Shown: positions 1-10,355, numbered from the stretch's first letter. The stretch is 64,000 nucleotides of DNA from Parvularcula sp. LCG005 (GCF_032930845.1 NZ_CP136758.1:783501-847500), one strand, 5' to 3'. The notes: generated by a model not told the origin, from the sequence alone. A program made the numbers and translations.

Positions 1-339
1 GCGAGCCAGCCTTCCATGGCCGGGCCGTGGCACATTACGCGGATGTTTCCGCGCCGCGCCGAGGAGGTGCTGGATGGTGGCAGCCTTTATTGGGTCATCA
101 GCGGTGTTTTTGCAGTTCGACAGAAAATCATCGGGCTCGAGCCGGTGACCACTGCGGATGGCATCAGTCGATGTCAAATTCTCTTGGCGCCTGAATGGGT
201 TACCGTTGATCCGCTGCCGCGCCGAGCGTTTCAGGGGTGGCGATATCTGACCCCGGAAGACGCACCAGCCGATATGGGGACGGACAAAGCGGATAGTCAG
301 CAGCTTTACCGCGCGCTATCTGAATTGGGACTGCTTTAA
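1..339 (+). CDS. DUF1489 family protein (3' part)
   Basis: This is the C-terminal 112 residues of a DUF1489-type protein of unknown function. The frame is open from base 1, so the true start lies before the window; the ATG at 16 is probably internal. The family is usually about 140 residues (from memory). Recognition rests on the segment EEVLDGGSLYWVI and on the C-terminal FQGWRYL followed by DAP. It ends in LGLL with no signal peptide or membrane segment. The next gene starts 21 bases downstream on the same strand, so co-transcription is possible. No biochemical role is known to me for this family. Confidence 0.8.
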   Translation, partial: ASQPSMAGPWHITRMFPRRAEEVLDGGSLYWVISGVFAVRQKIIGLEPVTTADGISRCQILLAPEWVTVDPLPRRAFQGWRYLTPEDAPADMGTDKADSQQLYRALSELGLL

Positions 340-360
340 TCCTGAACGAGGGGACCGGAC

Positions 361-1179
361 ATGGAACTGCGCGCTTGGATGATGGGGGCTGGAGCCGCCA
401 CGGCTGTGGGCGCAGTGGGCGCCGTGTCTTTGACGGATACGTCCGAGCCTCCCATGCAATCACTGGCGCCGATGAAGGTCGAGATGGCCAGCCCGCCCCC
501 GGTTGCAGCGGCCCCCGCCATTCGGGATTTTGATACGGAGTTCTGTCTGCCCGATCTTGGGCCGGGCGCCAGCGGCTGCATGTCCCGCGCACAGCTGCTG
601 AAAATGGACGATCATCCGGTAGATCGCGTCACACCGAGTGGTGAGCCAAGACGCAGAAAACTCACCATGGTTCATCCATCTGATTTTGCCGTCCCGGAAC
701 GGGAGGTCCTGACCTGCACCGATTTCGGTGAGCTGAAATCTGAAGGCTGGGGCGGCATGACCACCGCCGACCAGGCCGATGAGAGTTATTTCGTCCGCTA
801 TTGCGGCCTGCGGTCCATCGCGCGGCTCGCATCGCCGGCACGCACTTCGAAGTTTGACCCAGCCGGCCTGTCCAAGCGGGAGCTCGACACCATCCCCGCC
901 AAGGACTGGCCGACACTGGCGGAAGAGGGCGGCACGCCTGACGAGCCGGTCCTGCGCCAGTCGCCCGATGAACCCCGCGCCTGGCTAGCCGACAGCTCGA
1001 CCCTGACGATGCGTATTCACGACGTGGCGCTTGCCGATTTCGATGAGGATGGTGAGGCGGAACGGCTGATCTTTCTCGCCGGCAGGGCCCGGGGCGGCAC
1101 ATCCGGGTTCGCCAGCTACGCGCTGCTCGAACATATGGGCGGCGACATGATCCGTATCCGCCGCGTTCAGCTCGACTAA
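361..1179 (+). CDS. secreted hypothetical protein
   Basis: A 272-residue protein I do not recognise. The start has a good ribosome site (GAGGGG about 9 bases upstream). Residues 1-25 form an Ala/Gly-rich hydrophobic stretch that looks like a signal peptide or anchor, followed by a Pro/Ala-rich linker to about residue 55. Four Cys residues (in FCLPD, GCMSR, LTCTDF and RYCGLRS) suggest disulfides in the periplasm. Near the C-terminus, DFDEDGEAERLIFL resembles the Asp-rich loop of an FG-GAP/VCBS blade, which could bind calcium. It follows the DUF1489 gene by 21 bases and ends at a strong bidirectional terminator. The function is unknown. Confidence 0.75.
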   Translation: MELRAWMMGAGAATAVGAVGAVSLTDTSEPPMQSLAPMKVEMASPPPVAAAPAIRDFDTEFCLPDLGPGASGCMSRAQLLKMDDHPVDRVTPSGEPRRRKLTMVHPSDFAVPEREVLTCTDFGELKSEGWGGMTTADQADESYFVRYCGLRSIARLASPARTSKFDPAGLSKRELDTIPAKDWPTLAEEGGTPDEPVLRQSPDEPRAWLADSSTLTMRIHDVALADFDEDGEAERLIFLAGRARGGTSGFASYALLEHMGGDMIRIRRVQLD

Positions 1180-1182
1180 AAT

Positions 1183-1212
1183 AAAAACCCGGCGCAGAGG
1201 CCGGGTTTTTTT
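1183..1212. terminator. bidirectional intrinsic terminator
   Basis: AAAAACCCGGC pairs perfectly with GCCGGGTTTTT around a 6-base loop (GCAGAG). There are T runs on the right for the plus strand and an A run on the left for the minus strand. It lies between the convergent secreted hypothetical gene and the bactofilin gene and can serve both. Confidence 0.9.
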
Positions 1213-1232
1213 ATACTCAGGTCGACCCTGGC

Positions 1233-1910
1233 TCAGCGCAGATTGGCTGTCGCCGGACGTTTGACCAATGGCCGCTCATCCACCGTTTCGTTTCGTGCAG
1301 TCAGCTGGCTACGCGCCTTCTTGGCTTCGGCCAGTTCCATGGTTTCAGGCTCGTCCACGATCTCCGATGGCACATCCGCATCGTCCGTTGCCATTGATGC
1401 CTGGCCGGGAGGCGGCAGGGGGGCTGACCGCGGCGTGCTCGTCTTTTTGATCGGTGCGCTGGCTGTCATCGGATCGTCCGAGTGCCGACAATTGCCGTCA
1501 AAGCGGGCGCCGCTTTCAATCTGCAGCGAGGTATGGGTGATGTCACCATGTACGAGCGCCGTGGCGGCGAGCTCGACTTCGACGGCGCGAATTTCGCCCT
1601 CGACGGCGCCGCAGACCCGGACTTTTTCGGCGACAACCGCACCATTCACACGGGCGCCTTCGCCAATGACGAGGCCTTTTGCGTGCAGGTCGCCATCGAT
1701 TACGCCATCGAACTGAACTTCACCATCGGCTTCCATCTTGCCCGTGATGACCACGTCGGCAGAGATGATGGACGGCACGCCGGGGCGTCCGGCAGGGCGT
1801 TGACGAGGGGCCTGTTTGGCCGTCGCGCTACGTTTCAGCGTCTCGGCGTCCTGCGCTTCCGTCACTTCGCGCGGTGTTGCCGCTTCTTTGGATTTAGCTT
1901 TCGAAAACAT
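1233..1910 (-). CDS. bactofilin (polymer-forming cytoskeletal protein)
   Basis: A 225-residue bactofilin. The conserved beta-helical core (DUF583) lies at about residues 47-145. It shows the repetitive alternation typical of the family, for example VQFDGVIDGDLHAKGLVIGEGARVNGAV, cited here in two parts: VQFDGVIDGD and GLVIGEGARVNG. Flanking tails are Lys/Pro/Ala-rich and probably disordered; the C-terminal tail (about 75 residues) is long for the family. Bactofilins self-assemble without nucleotide into membrane-associated filaments and scaffold cell wall enzymes. The start codon overlaps the end of the upstream M23 peptidase gene by 17 bases, a pairing seen in several bacteria, so a filament-guided peptidase is likely. 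It ends at the bidirectional terminator. Confidence 0.93.
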   Translation of the reverse strand: MFSKAKSKEAATPREVTEAQDAETLKRSATAKQAPRQRPAGRPGVPSIISADVVITGKMEADGEVQFDGVIDGDLHAKGLVIGEGARVNGAVVAEKVRVCGAVEGEIRAVEVELAATALVHGDITHTSLQIESGARFDGNCRHSDDPMTASAPIKKTSTPRSAPLPPPGQASMATDDADVPSEIVDEPETMELAEAKKARSQLTARNETVDERPLVKRPATANLR

Positions 1911-3225
1911 AACGACCTGCCTCTATGAACTTGAGGGGGTCCACCTGACGTCCCTTGAACAGGACTTCGTAGTGTACGTGGTTCCCCGTACTGCGGCCTG
2001 TGCTGCCCAGCAGACCGATAACGTCGAGCATGTTGACCTCTTGGCCGGCTCGAACGTTGATCTTGTTAAGGTGACCATAACGCGTCTTCAGACCATTGCC
2101 ATGGTCAATTTCAACGGTCCGGCCAAAGCCACCGCGTACCCCTGCAAATGAAACCCGGCCCTTGCCAGTGGCGAGGACGGGGGAGTTGCGGGGTGCGGCG
2201 AAATCGAGCCCCTTGTGAGGCGCACGCTTTGTCTTCTGGACAGGGTCCCAGCGCCAGCCGAAGGTGGAACTCATCCGGTGACGGACGGCAATGGGGTTGG
2301 AGAGGGGGAGATTTTCGATGGCTGTATTCAGCGTCCGCATCTCCGTCATGATCTCGTCAATCCGGGCGGCGCTTTTGAAATAGGTCGTGGAAGAGGCAAC
2401 GCTGGTCACCGGGATGAGGGGACCACCCTGGCCGGTATAGTCTTCTGCGGACGGATCAGGTGTGACGGCCGCCAGGCGATAGCCATCGACAATGGTCGCG
2501 ACGTCGATGCCGGTGTGCTGAAGAATTTCTGCCATCTCGCGGATCGACTTGCGCATGTCCTCTTCGAGGCTGGCCATCAGGACAACCTGCCGCGCGGACA
2601 GGTCCGCCGTCTCGCTGCGCATGTCGGCAAGGACTTCGTCATCAATACCTTCGGCCACGCGCTGCTCAAGAATGCCGCGCAGGGCGTCATCGCGCAGGGC
2701 TGAAATGCGGGACTGACGGGGCGTTGGTTCGCGGCCCACCGGGTCGATCATCAGGCGGTTGGTGCTGTCGGACTGCTTGCCGCCTGGGGCGCCTGTGGCC
2801 GAAAGGGTTTCGGACAGCGCTTCGATCCGGCGATCGATGGCCGACTTGTTTTCGACCAGACTGCGCAGGGCGTCGTGCTGCCCCTTCAGACCGGTGATCG
2901 TGGCGTCGAATTCGCGCGCGTATATATAGTTGAGGGCGTTGACCTGATCATAGGCCGTTTCCGCGGTCTGTAGGCGACGGCGATAGGCCGCTTCCTGGTC
3001 GCGGCGCTCCTGGTCCTTGGAAACAATAATCTGTTCCTTGAAGACCACGTTGACGGAAGAATAGGCCACCCAGAGAAGGCTGGCGCCCATGACAACGGCC
3101 ATGACAAGCTGGGTCCGGGACGACAGCTTGACGAAACGGACTACGCCGTCGGCTCGGTGGTAGATCTGGCGTTCGCGGAACAGGCGTCCAAAGACGCGTC
3201 CCATGCGACCATCTCCTTGAGCCAT
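1894..3225 (-). CDS. membrane-anchored M23 family peptidase
   Basis: A 443-residue putative peptidoglycan endopeptidase. An N-terminal cytoplasmic segment is followed by one membrane helix (about residues 38-60), a predicted coiled-coil and linker region (65-310), and a C-terminal M23 (LytM) domain at about 315-430. All zinc ligands and the catalytic His are present: H337 and D341 in HKGLDFA, H385 in RYGHL, and H416 with H418 in NHVHYEV. The enzyme should therefore be active on peptide cross-links in the periplasm. The stop overlaps the bactofilin start, so the two are translationally coupled. An alternative start is Met8. A CtrA-like near-match lies upstream. Confidence 0.93.
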   Translation of the reverse strand: MAQGDGRMGRVFGRLFRERQIYHRADGVVRFVKLSSRTQLVMAVVMGASLLWVAYSSVNVVFKEQIIVSKDQERRDQEAAYRRRLQTAETAYDQVNALNYIYAREFDATITGLKGQHDALRSLVENKSAIDRRIEALSETLSATGAPGGKQSDSTNRLMIDPVGREPTPRQSRISALRDDALRGILEQRVAEGIDDEVLADMRSETADLSARQVVLMASLEEDMRKSIREMAEILQHTGIDVATIVDGYRLAAVTPDPSAEDYTGQGGPLIPVTSVASSTTYFKSAARIDEIMTEMRTLNTAIENLPLSNPIAVRHRMSSTFGWRWDPVQKTKRAPHKGLDFAAPRNSPVLATGKGRVSFAGVRGGFGRTVEIDHGNGLKTRYGHLNKINVRAGQEVNMLDVIGLLGSTGRSTGNHVHYEVLFKGRQVDPLKFIEAGRYVFES

Positions 3226-3372
3226 CCGCTTTCCCTATCCTTGCCGGCGCGTTGGCGGTGCGCCCTGCTTGAAACAACGATGGATGCCCTTCCCACCGTC
3301 CTTTTCTGTTACAATAACACACCCATTAGCTATTCTGTGCAAGGGTTCAGTGTCGAAGGTAACCTAATTTTA

Positions 3373-3387
3373 TTAAACCCGATTGAA
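3373..3387. promoter_or_regulatory. possible CtrA box (one mismatch)
   Basis: TTAA, seven bases, TGAA (followed by C). This differs at one base from the TTAA-N7-TTAA consensus of the cell-cycle regulator CtrA. It lies about 150 bases upstream of the M23/bactofilin start. A single near-match in an AT-richer intergenic region can be chance. Confidence 0.25.
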
Positions 3388-3451
3388 CCAAATGGGTCGG
3401 CTTTGCGTTATGCGCCGACACCTTCTGTAAACCTCGGGGCACCCCTTGGAA

Positions 3452-4261
3452 TCAGTCGGCTGCAAGGCCCTCATACCAGTCTCTGGGCACGCCACTCTTG
3501 GTGCGTGCCGGCTCATTGAACGGTCGTTTCAGGCCGCCGGGGAAGTAGGCCTCCACCATAGCATGAAACGTTTCATCCGGCGCGATTTTTTTGAGGGCGC
3601 AGAGGTGCCTGAACCAATGGGAGCCGGTGGCCACGTGCCCGATCTCCTCATCGAAAATGACCAGCAGGAGGTCCGCGCTGATCTCGTCCCTGTTCCGTCG
3701 CAGCTTGTCGATCATCAGGGGCGTCACATCGAGACCACGGGCTTCCAGCACCATGGGCGCAATGACGAGGCGGCCCATCAGATCGTCATGCGTGCGCGCC
3801 GCCGCCTGCCACAGACCGTTGTGAGCGGGCAGGTCACCGTAACTGGCCCCCAGTTCGTGCAGGCGGTCGGCAATCATGACAAAATGACGCGCCTCGTCAT
3901 CCGCCACCTGCAGCCAGTCGAGGATGAACGCGCGCTGGTCGGCTTCGGCCAGGGTGGGGCCAAATCGCCCGGCCATGTCCACTGCAAGGTCAATGGCGTT
4001 CAACTCGATGTGACAGACGGCGTGGAGGAGGGCGACCCGGCCCTGTACTGAACCCAGGCCCCGTTTCGGCATCTCCGTCGGGGACCTGAGAGGGGGACGG
4101 TCACGCACTGCCGGATCGGGCCATGGGGCCGCGTCGCCGGGCGGGTCAAAGCATTCCCATCCCCGCCTTGCCTCTGCCACCGTGGACCGCGTCAGCGCCG
4201 CTTTCTCTCGCGGATCGACCGTTTGAAGAATCGTGGCCAGGGCAGGGCGAAGCGCTATCAT
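3452..4261 (-). CDS. DUF455 ferritin-like domain protein
   Basis: A 269-residue DUF455-family protein of the ferritin-like superfamily. Candidate di-metal ligands are visible: E86 in HIELNAIDLA, E123 and H126 in DDEARHF, E173 in LEARGLD, and E206 and H209 in EEIGHV. This is the Glu/His pattern of a four-helix di-iron protein. The substrate is unknown; members of this family are annotated as uncharacterised or as possible oxidoreductases. It lies 9 bases after the Bcp peroxiredoxin gene on the same strand, so the pair is likely an operon and a redox or metal-stress role is a reasonable guess. No membrane segments are seen. Confidence 0.88.
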   Translation of the reverse strand: MIALRPALATILQTVDPREKAALTRSTVAEARRGWECFDPPGDAAPWPDPAVRDRPPLRSPTEMPKRGLGSVQGRVALLHAVCHIELNAIDLAVDMAGRFGPTLAEADQRAFILDWLQVADDEARHFVMIADRLHELGASYGDLPAHNGLWQAAARTHDDLMGRLVIAPMVLEARGLDVTPLMIDKLRRNRDEISADLLLVIFDEEIGHVATGSHWFRHLCALKKIAPDETFHAMVEAYFPGGLKRPFNEPARTKSGVPRDWYEGLAAD

Positions 4262-4270
4262 GCTGTCAGA

Positions 4271-4735
4271 TCAACCCAGTGCCGTGGCGGCTTCAAGAAC
4301 CACCTCAGCATGGCCGGGCACCTTCACCTTGTGCCAGATTTCACGAACGATGCCTTTTTCGTCGATCAGAAAAGTGGCCCGTTCGATGCCCATATAGGTC
4401 TTGCCGTACATGCTTTTTTCGACCCACACGCCATAGGCTTCGACCGTTTCGCCTTCCTCGTCGGAGGCCAGGGGCACAGTCAGCTCATGCTTTTCCCTGA
4501 ACTTGGCGTGCTTCTGCACTGTGTCTTTGGATACACCCAGAACCGCAATGCCGGCCTCCTCGAACGCGGGCAGCAATTCGGAAAACGCGATCGCTTCCTT
4601 GGTGCACCCCGACGTGTCGTCCTTCGGGTAGAAGTACAAAACGAGCTTGCGGCCCTTGAAGCTGTCCAGCGTCACGGTTTCGCCGGTGTCGGTGGGCATC
4701 TTGAATTTTGGTGCTTTTTTTCCAGTCTCGACCAT
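4271..4735 (-). CDS. bcp: thiol peroxidase of Bcp/PrxQ type
   Basis: A 154-residue peroxiredoxin that reduces hydrogen and organic peroxides in the cytoplasm. The peroxidatic Cys44 lies in TSGCTKEA; the upstream YFYPKDD and downstream GVSKD are typical of Bcp. The second Cys found five residues later in many Bcp proteins is absent (Ile here), so recycling must use another thiol. I chose the ATG at 4735 because AAGGA lies about 10 bases before it and the family usually starts close to a GxxAPxF motif. The ATG at 4747 would add four residues but has no spacing for a ribosome site. It is probably co-transcribed with the DUF455 gene. Confidence 0.92.
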   Translation of the reverse strand: MVETGKKAPKFKMPTDTGETVTLDSFKGRKLVLYFYPKDDTSGCTKEAIAFSELLPAFEEAGIAVLGVSKDTVQKHAKFREKHELTVPLASDEEGETVEAYGVWVEKSMYGKTYMGIERATFLIDEKGIVREIWHKVKVPGHAEVVLEAATALG

Positions 4736-4932
4736 GGTCAGCTTCATCCTTCAGGTTAAGGGTAAGTGCAGTGGCGATAGCGCCGTTTCTTGCAGTGGAC
4801 CAGTTGGCGTTGCCGAAAACCATTCGATCATGACCAAACCTTTTCTTGCAGCAAAGGGCGATTTGCCGTTACGAAATAACACCGTGCGCCATCGCGCGGG
4901 GGCCTTTCCAGCACAGTCGGGGCAGTGACTGA

Positions 4933-7900
4933 ATGACCGGACGACCCATGAGCAAGACCAGAGCATTCCGCGTTGCCTGTGGGCACTGCGGACGCTGGAC
5001 CTTGCGCGGGGCGGCATTCGGCGCGGCGATTCTTTCCACTCTGGTCATCTTCCTGTTTTCCATGCTCGGTGTGGACGGCGTCTCGCTTGGCATGGCTCGC
5101 CCGTCGGTCGAGCGGCTGCTGGCCGAGCGGCTGAATGCGGACGACGTGCAGGTCGGGACCATCCGTCTGCTGCGGGACCGGCGCGGCGATGCGCCATTCC
5201 GGCTGACAATCAACGACATTCACGTGGATCGGCGGGATGGCAGCGGGATCGACATTCCCGGTCTTGCGATCCAGCTCGATGGCGGTGACTTTTTCCGGGG
5301 CCGGACCATGCCGCGCTTCATTGAAGTGCGCGGCGCTGATATTTCTGTCGAACGCCGGTCTGGTTCAGTAGCCGTGGCAGGCCAGGACGATGACGGGCAG
5401 AGTTTTGATATCGCGGATATCATCAGTACCGCGCGCCAGAACGGCTTTGAAGGCGCGCTGCTGACCGACCTCGACCTTGCCTACACCAATACCGAAACGG
5501 GGGCGTCGTTCCACGCGAAGGCCGGTGAGGCGCGGCTGATTGCGGGGCCTGAGGGGTACGCTTTTGGCATGGTCGTGTCTTATTCCGGTTCTGAGAGGCA
5601 GGCGCTGATTCTCGATATTCAGGCCAATGACAAAACCGGTGAAATCTCGGCGACACTGGCGGCAGATGGCGCCCCGGCGGGTTCAATCCTGCCGCTTTTT
5701 ATCGGCGAGGGGACCGATATTTCGCTGGACGCCGACATTTCCGGCACAATGACCGCAACAGGTACGCTGACCGACGGCTTCACGATGATGGGCGTTTCCC
5801 TTCATACAGCCCAGGGCAAGCTGAAGGTCCTGCGGCAAGAGGTGCCGGTCGGGCACATGACCCTGGACAGCACATTTGATCCGGTCCGCCAGCGGCTGGA
5901 GGTCTCGTCGCTTTCCTATGACATTGCGGAGAATGCGGGCGAGCTGGCCGGGGTTCTTGATCTGGCCTTTGTGGATGGCGTGTTCCGTCGCCTCGAATTC
6001 GATCTGGCGGCCACTGACCTTGTGCTCGATCCGGGTCAGTTTCTGCCCCAGGCCTTGCCGATCGTGTCGGCCTCAACCCGCGGCGCCCTTGATCTTGGAA
6101 CGAACGAACTTCGATTTGACCAGATTGATGCGGCCTATTTCGGTGCCCGCATTGCCGGCAAGATGAGTTATCTCCTGCCGGAGACGGCCGGGCAGGCACC
6201 GGGCCTGAAGGCGGATCTTGCCATCGAAGGGGTGGTTTCGCCGAGTGAGGTGCTGCGTGGCTGGCCGACCGGTGCGGCCCGGGATGCCCGAGGATGGATC
6301 GATGAAAATCTTCCGGCCGCTGATCTGTTCAATGTGGTCTATCACATGGATATTCCCCGCGGCGTCATTGAACCCACGGGCGGCTTGCCGGATGAATATC
6401 TCGACCTGACATTCGATGCGCGCAACGCCACCGTCATCTATGTTCCCGGCATGACGCCGATCAAGCGCCTGAAGGCCAAGGGGCATCTGCGCGGCAACAG
6501 TTTCGCCCTCGATGTCTCCAGCGGGCGGGTAAAGGACATCAATGTCGTTGGCGGCAAGGTGCGGATGGACCGCTTTGTGCCCAAGGGCGATGAAGCGTCG
6601 TTCAGTGTGCGGCTCGCGGGCCCCTTGCGGTCCATGCTGGCACTGCTCGACGAACCGCCGCTCGGCTATATGACGGCCGCCGAACTGGACCCCGCCCTGT
6701 TTGAAGGGGATGCAGCGTTCAACCTGACCGTCACTCGGCCAATGCTGTCCGAAGTGCCCGAGGAAGATTATGGCTTCAGCGGGACAGGGTCGTTCAGTAA
6801 TGTCAGTATTGAGAGTATCGGTCCCGGGATTCCTGTCAGCAATGGACAGGGCACCGTTACGCTGACGGATCAGGCGCTGGTCATCAAAGGGTCAGGTGAG
6901 AGTGAAGGCACGCCCGCGACATTCGAGGTGTCCCGACAACTGGGCGGCGCCCAGTCTCTTCGCCTTGTCGTCGATGCGGCGCTTGATGCCACAGCGGCGG
7001 ATGCCATCGGCCTGCCGCTCCGCCGCTTTGTGCGCGGCACGGCACCCTCGCATCTCGTGGCCACCGGGGGCGCGGACGGCTTTGACCGACTGGAAGTGCG
7101 CTCGGACCTTTCGGCCACCACGATTGCGACGGATGACGACAATATCGTCAAGGCGCGAGGGGAGCCGGGCGATGCCTTCTTTGCCATGACCTTTGGGGAG
7201 GAGGGTGATCCGCTTAATCTGGAGACCATCCGCCTGTCGATGGCCCGCGCGAATGTCGAGGGCAATGCCCGCCTGACCGAGGATGGCGGGCTGATCAGTC
7301 TTGAACTCCCGCGCCTGTTTATCGAGGGGGCCGCGGACCTTTCGCTTCGCCTGGGCCGCGAGGCAGGCCTGCTGTCAATCTCCGTAGACGGCGAATATGC
7401 TGATCTGTCGCCTCTCGTGGACGCCATGATGAACAGGGACGGCGACAGCGCACCTCTGCCGGGCGCAATCGCCTTCGATGGCAACTTGGCACAGGTCGAT
7501 CTCAATGGCGGCGTGCGCGTGCGGGATGTCAGCTTTACCGGCCGTCACGATGGACTGGGGATGCGGAGCGGCAAGGCCGTGGGCACCTTTGCCACCGGCG
7601 GGACGCTGTCCATTGACGTGTCAGCCAACCCGTACGGTATTGGCAAGGATATCCGTGTGGTGACGGATCAGTTTGGCAAATTGCTCAATGGTCTGTTCGG
7701 GATCAGCACCCTCTCAGGCGGCGATGCGATGCTGACCGCCACAGCCATCGACAATGGCCCACTCGCTGGCACCATTCGCGCAACGGACATCCGGATGCAG
7801 GATGCGCCCACCATTGCGCGGCTTCTGTCCGTGGGCTCATTTGATGGTCTGGCCAATGTCCTGAACGGCGAGGGCCTGGAGTTCGACGAGCTGCAGGGCG

Positions 7901-8358
7901 ACGTCCAGATTGAGGCAGGGGTGCTGCGCCTGGTCGACGCCCGAATGACGGGGTCAGCCCTTGGTTTGTCAGCCAACGGCGAAGTGGACATGGCCCGGGG
8001 CCAGTTCGGGCTGCGCGGCGCCGTGGCACCGGCCTATGCCGTGAACAGTCTGTTTGGAAACGTGCCCGGCCTCGGGGAGCTCTTCGTCTCGCGCGAAGGG
8101 GAAGGCGTGTTTGCCATGGCCTACCGGATTGATGGTCCGGTTGCGACGCCGACCATTACGGTGAATTCCCTGTCCGCCCTGACGCCTGGTATTTTCCGCC
8201 GCGTGTTCGAGCCCGCTGAGGAAGATGCGCCGTCAACGGATGAATTGCTCAGTGCCGCTGAGGAGTCCGCGGGCCTTAACGAAGCCATCGATTTCGTATC
8301 AACGCCCGAATTGCTGCGGGAATATGAAGAGCGGCGGAAGAACCGAGTTGTCCCCTAA
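4933..8358 (+). CDS. large AsmA-like / DUF3971 (YhdP-type) envelope protein
   Basis: A 1141-residue protein with one N-terminal membrane helix (about residues 27-48) and a very long periplasmic part rich in beta strands. The N-terminal part matches the DUF3971 style, and the C-terminal part is AsmA-like, with the run GSFDGLANVLNGEGL and the ending GPVATPTITVNSLSALTPG. Proteins of this type (YhdP, TamB, AsmA) are thought to form elongated grooves that carry phospholipids between inner and outer membrane. The gene diverges from bcp across a 197-base gap and is followed by a TVP38-type membrane protein. An alternative start is the ATG at 4948. Confidence 0.88.
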   Translation: MTGRPMSKTRAFRVACGHCGRWTLRGAAFGAAILSTLVIFLFSMLGVDGVSLGMARPSVERLLAERLNADDVQVGTIRLLRDRRGDAPFRLTINDIHVDRRDGSGIDIPGLAIQLDGGDFFRGRTMPRFIEVRGADISVERRSGSVAVAGQDDDGQSFDIADIISTARQNGFEGALLTDLDLAYTNTETGASFHAKAGEARLIAGPEGYAFGMVVSYSGSERQALILDIQANDKTGEISATLAADGAPAGSILPLFIGEGTDISLDADISGTMTATGTLTDGFTMMGVSLHTAQGKLKVLRQEVPVGHMTLDSTFDPVRQRLEVSSLSYDIAENAGELAGVLDLAFVDGVFRRLEFDLAATDLVLDPGQFLPQALPIVSASTRGALDLGTNELRFDQIDAAYFGARIAGKMSYLLPETAGQAPGLKADLAIEGVVSPSEVLRGWPTGAARDARGWIDENLPAADLFNVVYHMDIPRGVIEPTGGLPDEYLDLTFDARNATVIYVPGMTPIKRLKAKGHLRGNSFALDVSSGRVKDINVVGGKVRMDRFVPKGDEASFSVRLAGPLRSMLALLDEPPLGYMTAAELDPALFEGDAAFNLTVTRPMLSEVPEEDYGFSGTGSFSNVSIESIGPGIPVSNGQGTVTLTDQALVIKGSGESEGTPATFEVSRQLGGAQSLRLVVDAALDATAADAIGLPLRRFVRGTAPSHLVATGGADGFDRLEVRSDLSATTIATDDDNIVKARGEPGDAFFAMTFGEEGDPLNLETIRLSMARANVEGNARLTEDGGLISLELPRLFIEGAADLSLRLGREAGLLSISVDGEYADLSPLVDAMMNRDGDSAPLPGAIAFDGNLAQVDLNGGVRVRDVSFTGRHDGLGMRSGKAVGTFATGGTLSIDVSANPYGIGKDIRVVTDQFGKLLNGLFGISTLSGGDAMLTATAIDNGPLAGTIRATDIRMQDAPTIARLLSVGSFDGLANVLNGEGLEFDELQGDVQIEAGVLRLVDARMTGSALGLSANGEVDMARGQFGLRGAVAPAYAVNSLFGNVPGLGELFVSREGEGVFAMAYRIDGPVATPTITVNSLSALTPGIFRRVFEPAEEDAPSTDELLSAAEESAGLNEAIDFVSTPELLREYEERRKNRVVP

Positions 8359-8440
8359 ATAATTCGCGTTGACCGCCGGGGGGGCGAAGCGCCAAAAAGA
8401 ATGTCCGGTGCCGTGGGCAGGCACCTCGTGTGGAGACCCC

Positions 8441-9190
8441 ATGATTACTCTTTTCCAGCAGCTGGGCCGCTTTCTGAACAACATGGATTCAAAAGCCATG
8501 ACCTCAGCGCTGGTCACCCTGGCGCTGTTCGCCTTTGTGACGGTCATGCTGGTCTATGGCACGGACTGGCTGGGCATCAACCAGCATGCCGTCAACGATA
8601 TCATGTACTCGGTCGAACAGAGCCCCTTTGCCCTGATCGGCCTGATCGCGGTTTTCTCGGCGCTGGCCCTGACGGGCTTTCCGCAGACCCTGCTGATCGC
8701 GGGCACGGTGGCCGTCTTTGGCGCCCAGCAGGGGGCGATCTACAGCTGGATCGCCACCATGTGCTCGGCGACGCTGACCTTTATTCTCGGCCACGCCTTT
8801 GGCGGACGTTTTGTGCGCAAGCTGAGCGCGGGACGGGCGGCAACGATGATCAAGGTGATGCAGGAGCACGGGCTTCTCGCCAGCATGATTGTCCGCTGGA
8901 CGCCCTCTGCACCGTTCATCGTGATCAATTCGATCTGCGGCGCGGCGCACATTCCTTTTTGGAAATTCGGCACGGGAACGGGTATCGGCATCTTGCCGAA
9001 GATCCTGTTCATCTCCATCTTTACACATCAGGTTGATGATATTGTCGGCTTCTTCCAGAGCCGGAACCTCAAAGACCTTATCGTGATCGGCAGTCTGATT
9101 GCCGGCTGGATCATCTTCCTTCTCGTCGTGCGATGGCTGTATAGACGGCTGCGCAACAGTACGTTGCAGGGGCTTGATTCTGATGCATGA
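8441..9190 (+). CDS. TVP38/TMEM64 (VTT domain) membrane protein
   Basis: A 249-residue polytopic membrane protein of the DedA/TVP38 superfamily. The VTT (SNARE-associated) core spans about residues 75-200 and includes the signature RWTPSAPFIVINSICG at about 152-167 and the re-entrant TGFPQTLLIAGT segment. About five hydrophobic helices are visible. Relatives act as lipid scramblases or in membrane homeostasis; the substrate here is not known. I chose the ATG at 8441 because GGAG precedes it. A longer frame from 8369 would add a hydrophilic leader with no good ribosome site. It follows the AsmA-like gene, and both may concern lipids. Confidence 0.87.
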   Translation: MITLFQQLGRFLNNMDSKAMTSALVTLALFAFVTVMLVYGTDWLGINQHAVNDIMYSVEQSPFALIGLIAVFSALALTGFPQTLLIAGTVAVFGAQQGAIYSWIATMCSATLTFILGHAFGGRFVRKLSAGRAATMIKVMQEHGLLASMIVRWTPSAPFIVINSICGAAHIPFWKFGTGTGIGILPKILFISIFTHQVDDIVGFFQSRNLKDLIVIGSLIAGWIIFLLVVRWLYRRLRNSTLQGLDSDA

Positions 9191-9302
9191 CAAATTGCCG
9201 ACGGCTCTTTACCTTAAATAAGGGTGTCAAGCCCTATTATATCAGATGGGTGTCTGGGGTTGTTGTAGGGGGCCGGCGAATTTGCGTCGATGAACCCCAT
9301 AG

Positions 9303-10355
<1,053 letters not shown>

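Noticed and set aside
9206..9240. A sigma-70 promoter for mreB with -10 TATTAT
   Set aside because: The -10 is plausible, but no -35 element lies at 16-18 bases, so I did not list it as a feature.
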